64,000 bases of DNA from contig OU452231.1 in NCBI GenBank assembly GCA_911728455.2, positions 14,713,838 through 14,777,837 on the forward strand, written 5' to 3'. The notes under the pieces were generated by a model. The model searched no databases. It saw only the letters and a list, made by a program, of their open reading frames with translations, and had not been told where the DNA came from. Of the stretch, positions 59,381 to 64,000 are shown one piece after another (the first letter of the stretch is position 1; each line of letters starts with the position of its first letter). The stretch is from Marthasterias glacialis (Eukaryota > Echinodermata > Asteroidea > Forcipulatida > Asteriidae). The position numbers and the translations under genes were made by a program.

Positions 59381-59401
59381 TTTTTGTTCTTGGAACAAAA
59401 A
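59381..59401 (+). other. 3'-terminal hairpin of H2, compensatory variant
   Basis: TTTTTGTTC-TTG-GAACAAAAA. Relative to the other copies both stem sides have changed (GTGA/TCAC versus GTTC/GAAC), so pairing is preserved. CTAG follows seven bases later. Confidence 0.85.
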
Positions 59402-59412
59402 TTCATGTCTAG

Positions 59413-61470
59413 TTTAATACTTCTTCTTCTTCTCCCTGGCGATTGTCCACTTTCAAATGCACACTTCCGAAGGTCGTATTACCTTGAAAATTCATACATA
59501 GGTAGTATATGGCAAGGAGACGAAACCGTTGTTGTGATGTCATGATGACGTCATCAGGTGTTGAATTACATTAAATCAAAGTTTATTATTTCAAAAAATC
59601 ATAACTCCTGAAGTTCACAATGGATTTTTACAATCTATACATCATCGGAAAGGTCTTTAAAACATAATTAAATGTCTCACAGAGATGACCCCAATTTGAC
59701 CTTGTCTTCCGGTTCAAACCGGAAGTTGAAGCAAAAAAATGCTTAAATAGTCACAATTTAAGCTGTGGAGTCAATATGAAACTGAATTTGGACATGGTTT
59801 CAGTGTACGAAATAAAATGTAGTTTATGATCTTTGAAAATATTACATTGATGACGTCATCAAATGTTACAGTTTGTTACGACGACGAGTTCAAAAATAAG
59901 AATTTTTTTTATTTCAAATTTTTTTTGAGCAAACTACATGTTGAATTTTTTAGTAATAGATAACGACTATAAAAGCCTAATTGTGAAATTTGAACAAAAT
60001 TGGCCGTTGCATAACGAAGTTATATTAAGGTGAAAAGTGCCTTTTTTAGCGCGATCGCCTATAGAGTCTGTACAGTTACCTCACTGTATTGCACCCCGTG
60101 CGTGTGCACTCTAGGATTTTACTGCGTGTTGTGTATACACAGCGCTGCTCGGTAATGTCAACAGTAATGCGTGCACAGTAACTTGGCAGGCTTCCAAGAA
60201 ATGAACGTGCAAGGCGCATATACGCAGTGCTTTTACAAACTAAGACCGTTAATTTGAAATAGCGCCCTCAAACCTGTATGGACGCACACTTCTTTATTTA
60301 ATTGACACCACGTAGATGCCGAACAAAATGAAGGGCAGCGAGGCTTAATGTTTTGATAAAAGGCAAAATGAATACTATTTTGAAATGTAATTAAAAGTGT
60401 TGTATACTATCATTTATTTTTTCACTTTGTGGCTGTTTACATGAAAATTCCAATGTTAAAGATAACGCAGCCTTCATCCATGTAATTATAAAGGCCCTCT
60501 TATGGTGATTTGAAAAGAAACAAAATTATATGTCGTAGCTCTTGTATGGGCCTTGTCACATTGAGTATTTTTTACAGACAACATGGCGGCAGCCAATTGC
60601 ACTGCGTGGAAAAGGAACACTTCGGAAGCACAAAAACAGTGTTTTTCTAGACAGTGACAATTAAAAAAGAATACTTGTTTTTCCTTCAGGTGTCCAGTTA
60701 CAATAAATGTAGCCTATGCGTTTTTTTAATATATTTCTTAGTGTCCTGATTTGACCTCGCTTCCTGCCCAAACTGGAAGTCCCTATAAAATACATATGAT
60801 AAAGCTCTACTTAATTATTTTGGTGTTCATTTGTGTTAAATGGTGTTCCATGAAGACCATTATGTTACTTTAAATGTTTAATTCCTGCAAAATTTAACTC
60901 AAGATTGAAGTTAAACAGAGCCTTGAAACTGTGCATATACTTGAACCTCAATATGAAGACGGGACATAAAATAATGACGTCATGAGGACGTCATCAGATG
61001 TTGAGTTACAATAAATCAAAGTGTATTAGTTAAATCATAAACCCTGAAATTCACATTGGATTTTTACAATCTACACACCATCGCTGAGGTCTTTGAGAAC
61101 TGTTTAAATGTCTCACAGAAATGACCCCAATTTGACCTTGTCTTGCGGTTCAAACCGGAAGCTGAAGGGAAAATTTATTAAAAAGCCATATTTTTTAGTT
61201 CTTTGGTCAGTATAAAACGAGCTTTGGACATGGTTCCAGTGTGTGAGTTGGTAATGGACTCTCTGTGTTTTCAAGTTTAAAATTGATGACATCACTACAT
61301 TAAACAGCGCTCTCTGGTAAAAAGCTTCAAAAAATGATGCTACAACACTAATTGTAACGCGTTTTTTGTACATTGTTGTTGTGTGTATTAACTCATCGAT
61401 ATTTACAAACAATTCATTCACTTGTTCCCGAACACCTAGTTTTTGTGATGTCACAAAAACTGAATGTCTA

Positions 61471-61471
<1 letters not shown>
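59413..61471 (+). mobile_element. Helitron-like element, tandem copy H3
   Basis: Starts right after H2's CTAG with TTTAATACTTCTTCTTCTTC. It is highly similar to the first 650 bp of H1 (59530-60150), then to H1's central part with deletions. ETS-like palindromes are near 59706 and 61142; CRE-like pairs are near 59546 and 60976. It ends CCCGAACACCT, hairpin (61438-61461), TGAATGT-type spacer and CTAG at 61468-61471. Confidence 0.72.
61438..61461 (+). other. 3'-terminal hairpin of H3
   Basis: AGTTTTTGTGA-TG-TCACAAAAACT: perfect 11 bp stem, followed after GAATGT by CTAG. Confidence 0.88.
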
Positions 61472-61472
<1 letters not shown>

Positions 61473-61521
<49 letters not shown>

Positions 61522-61903
61522 CATTTTGAAATGTAATTAATGTAATGATCTTATTATACATTTCTGGTAATGAAACCAAGGATGCCTCATAAGTGAACTT
61601 AATCACTGTAGCTCTCAAGCCTGAGGAAACCTGTAGATAAGGGTGCTTGCTATGTGAACCAGAAACACCGGGGTAATTCCCCTACTCTTCCACGATAAGT
61701 GTTCTGGGTTCTTTTACGTGCACTACCCATCCTAGTACACGAGACCTACGGCTTAATGTCCCATCCGAAGGACAAAGCAATTATGGTAAAGTATCTTACT
61801 CAAGAACACAAGTGCTGCGACCGGGATTCGAACCTACACTCTGCTGCCAACAACACCAGAACTTGAGTCCGGTGATCTTAACCGCTCGGCCACGACACTC
61901 CAA
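61473..61903 (-). mobile_element. tRNA-derived SINE
   Basis: On the minus strand the head near 61900 reads GTGTCGTGGCCGAGCGGTTA, with A box TGGCCGAGCGG (61882-61892) and perfect B box GGTTCGAATCC (61824-61834), a tRNA-Leu/Ser-like head. The body contains GGGACATTAAGCCGTAGG and GTGCACGTAAAAGAACCCA. The 3' end runs into an (TTA)n tract at 61473-61519, a SINE-type simple-repeat tail. RNA polymerase III transcription is expected for an intact copy. Confidence 0.85.
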
Positions 61904-62142
61904 CTGTTGTTAAGTTCTGTGTGTGTGTGTGTGTAATAATGGCGACGAAAAGAAAAACATGTAAGTCATGCCAAGTTCAGTGTGCAACAGCGGGGCCAGA
62001 GGCACTTTACCCCTGCGAGAGTTGTTCTCGGGATACGCTGAGTAAAACTGTTTAAAAGTAAAGTTTAAAAGTAAAGTCATCGCCTTTCAAAATGTCCGTG
62101 TATTTCTTTAGCCGTGCACACGACACTCCAACTGTTGTTAAG

Positions 62143-62182
<40 letters not shown>

Positions 62183-62570
62183 ATGGCGACGCAAAGAAAA
62201 ACATGTAAGTCATGCCAAGTTCAGTGTGGAAATGTTTCCCTTTATGTCATTCTGGTGGCTTAATTGTGACAGGGAGAGGAAGAGGAGACTTTACTGAGAC
62301 GATCACATGCTCACGTGAGTTGTTTGATGTATAATGGTGGAGAAAATGCAATTGACAAAATGATCGTCTTTCGTTCTATATATACCGATCACGTACGTGC
62401 TTACATACGAGAGTCACAAGTGTGCAACAGCGGGGCCAGAGGCACTTTACCCCCGCGAGAGTTGTTCTGGGGATACGCTGAGTAAAACTGTTTAAAAGTA
62501 AAGTTTAAAAGAAAAGTCATCGCCTTTCAAAATGTCTGTGTATTTCTTTAGCCGTGCACACTTGTGTTTA
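61891..62570 (+). repeat. Tandem duplication spanning SINE head and element interior
   Basis: CACGACACTCCAACTGTTGT starts at 61891 and again at 62119. Each is followed by AAGTTCTGTG, (GT)n, TAATAATGGCGACG, CAAGTTCAGTG and CAACAGCGGGGCCAGAGGCA, up to TTTAGCCGTGCACAC. The first unit lacks about 190 bp present in the second (and in H1), removed between short GTG repeats. Because the unit includes the end of the SINE, the duplication followed SINE insertion. Confidence 0.8.
62148..62179 (+). repeat. (GT)n microsatellite
   Basis: About 16 GT repeats; the matching tracts in the neighbouring copies (61917-61932 and 55636) are shorter. Confidence 0.9.
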
Positions 62571-63766
62571 TGATGTTTATCAAAGTGGGGTAGTTTTTAT
62601 AAAACTTTGGAACTTTTTAATACAGATAATGAGCTCAGAATTTGAATCTGTCAAATGTCAGACTGACTGTACAGTACACCAATGTTCAGTAAAGGTGATG
62701 TTACAAAATGAGACCGTTAATTTGATATAGCGCCACAACGTTCACTAGCGATACACATTTTATTTTATTGACACCGCATAGATGCCGAACAAAACGGAGG
62801 GCAGCAAGGGTTAATGTTTTGATAAAAGGCAATATGAATACTATTTTGAACAGACAACTTGGCAGCAGCCAATTGCACTGCGTGGAAAAGGAACACTTTG
62901 GAAAGCACGAAAACATTGTTTTTCCTGGCAGTTAAAATCAAAAAGGTAACTTGTTTTCCTCCAGGAGTCGAGTTACAATAAATGTATGCGGTTCTTTATC
63001 ATTCTTAGTGACCTGAGTTGACCTCGCTTCCTGCCCAAACCGGAAGTCCCCATGAAATACATATGATAAAGCGCTTTTTAATTATTTTCATATTCATATT
63101 TAAAGGTTTTATTTGATTTCACTTTTAATATATCAAACAAAATCAAAACCTTGTGTTATACGGTGTCTCATAGAGACCATTATGTTGCTTTAAATGTTTC
63201 ATTCCTCCAAAATTTTCTCCAAATAAATAACTCAAAATTGAAATTAAACTGAACCTTGAAACTGTGCATATACTTGAACCTCAATAAGAAGACACGGAAA
63301 AAAAACGATGACGTCATGATGACGTCATCAGATGTTGAGTTATAATAAATCAAAGTTTATTATTTAAATCGGAACTCCTGAAGTGCACAATGGATTTTTA
63401 CAATCTACACATCATCGCAAAGGTCTTTTGGAAACAATTTAAATGTCTCAAAGAAATGACCCCAATTTGACCTTGTATTGCGGTTCAAACCGGAAGTTGA
63501 AGGAAACGATTGTTTTAAAGCCATTATTTTTTACATCTTTGGTCAGTATCAAACGAGCTTTGGACAGTGGTTTCAGTGTGTGAGTAGGTAAAGAACTCTG
63601 CGTTTTCAAGTTTAAAACTGATGACGTCATTACATTAAACAGTGCCCTCTGGTAACAAGTTTGAAAACAATGGTGCTACAACACTAATTGTAACGTTTTG
63701 TTTTTTACATTGTTGTGTGTATTAACTCATCGATGTTTAGAAGCAATTCGTTATTCCCGAACACCT

Positions 63767-63790
63767 AGTTTTTGTGATGACACAAAAACT
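63767..63790 (+). other. 3'-terminal hairpin of H4
   Basis: AGTTTTTGTG-ATGA-CACAAAAACT: perfect 10 bp stem, followed after GAATGT by CTAG. Confidence 0.87.
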
Positions 63791-63800
63791 GAATGTCTAG

Positions 63801-64000
63801 TTTTTTTGTTTTTTTTTACTTCCTTTGCATCTTCTTCTTCTCCCCGAAGGTTTTCCGGTTTCAAAAGCACACTTTCAAAGGTCATATAAATTTGGAACTT
63901 CGTACATAGGTAGAATATGGCAAGGAGACGTAACCGTTTTTGTGATGTCATAATGACGTCAGCAGGTGTCGAATTACATTAAATCAATGTTTATTGTTAA
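63801..64000 (+). mobile_element. Helitron-like element, start of copy H5
   Basis: T-run, then TTCTTCTTCTCCCCGAAGGT, AAAAGCACACTTTC..AGGTC and ATGTCATAATGACGTCAGCA, matching the first 200 bp of H1-H3. It runs off the window. Confidence 0.72.

Larger units (their letters stand above)
57904..59412 (+). mobile_element. Helitron-like element, tandem copy H2
   Basis: Begins at the base after H1's CTAG: TTTTTACTTCTCCTTCTTCT, then GATTGTCCGCTAACAGAAGC. It has the CRE-like pair near 58040, an ETS-like palindrome near 58213, a 129 bp-type tandem repeat, CCGAACACCC, a hairpin and CTAG at 59409-59412. Shorter than H1; the central 55.2-57 kb-type segment is missing. Confidence 0.72.
61472..63800 (+). 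mobile_element. Helitron-like element, tandem copy H4, with nested SINE
   Basis: From about 61904 onward it matches H1's central part (TAATAATGGCGACG, CAACAGCGGGGCCAGAGGC, GATGCCGAACAAAACGGAGG). It continues through the CRE-like pair near 63310 and the ETS-like site near 63482 to CCCGAACACCT, hairpin (63767-63790) and CTAG at 63797-63800. The 5' part is replaced by the SINE and its (TTA)n tail, directly after H3's CTAG. It lacks the 129 bp tandem repeat. Confidence 0.7.

Noticed and set aside
61880-61903. A functional tRNA-Leu/Ser gene
   Set aside because: A and B boxes are good, but they are followed by a SINE body and simple-repeat tail rather than a tRNA 3' end.
61937-62053. Small Cys-rich protein starting MATKRKTCKSCQVQC
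   Set aside because: The frame changes after the 190 bp deletion and differs among the three copies; no conserved product.

Overview
This is a 64 kb stretch of animal nuclear DNA. It is gene-poor, roughly 60% or more A+T, and crowded with short transposable elements. Echinoderm-type repeats, TGTACATGTA and TAGGCCTA-rich anonymous sequence, and a deuterostome-like receptor point to a marine invertebrate deuterostome. An echinoderm is most likely, possibly a sea star, because the TTAA-flanked 'AGGCA' element near 30.1-30.5 kb resembles one I remember from asteroid genomes. I could not check this by search. No bacterial-type operons, CRISPR arrays or rRNA genes are visible.

Two host genes can be supported, both on the + strand. 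The first is an intact two-exon rhodopsin-class receptor of the alpha-1 adrenergic / alpha-octopamine type (12871-13912 joined to 21766-22577, 617 residues). Its 7.85 kb phase-1 intron falls at the end of transmembrane helix 6, where vertebrate alpha-1 adrenoceptor genes are also interrupted. The second is the probable first coding exon of a KCTD9-like gene (52978-53026); the rest of that gene should lie beyond the right edge. In humans ADRA1A and KCTD9 are both on 8p21, so the pairing may be old linkage.

Layout: 0-12 kb is anonymous DNA with palindromes, one dispersed repeat pair and one MITE. 12.5-22.6 kb holds the receptor gene; a long (GTT)n tract lies 0.14 kb upstream of its start codon. 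Its intron contains a MITE, a Penelope-like retroelement relic, a tandem repeat, a Helitron-like copy and a 1.2 kb foldback element ending about 230 bp before exon 2. 22.6-41 kb is a mosaic of MITEs (piggyBac-, hAT- and Harbinger-type ends), palindromic families and decayed retroelement genes (two non-LTR ends and a DIRS-like gag). 42.2-49.0 kb is one continuous minisatellite of about 146 units of 46-47 bp with a 2,055 bp higher-order duplication. 50.0-51.1 kb is the C-terminal end of a site-specific-type LINE with a zinc knuckle and restriction-like endonuclease. 53.2-64 kb is MITEs, then an array of about ten short hairpin units, then four head-to-tail copies (and the start of a fifth) of a Helitron-like element. 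Those copies end in a hairpin followed by CTAG and carry many ACTTCCGGT/ACCGGAAGT palindromes and TGACGTCA sites. A tRNA-derived SINE sits inside the array.

The most interesting things are the head-to-tail Helitron-like array with covarying terminal hairpins, the giant foldback with Z-DNA-prone units inside the receptor intron, the higher-order minisatellite, and the receptor/KCTD9 linkage. Most long open frames elsewhere are by-products of tandem repeats whose period is a multiple of three, or of purine-rich DNA.
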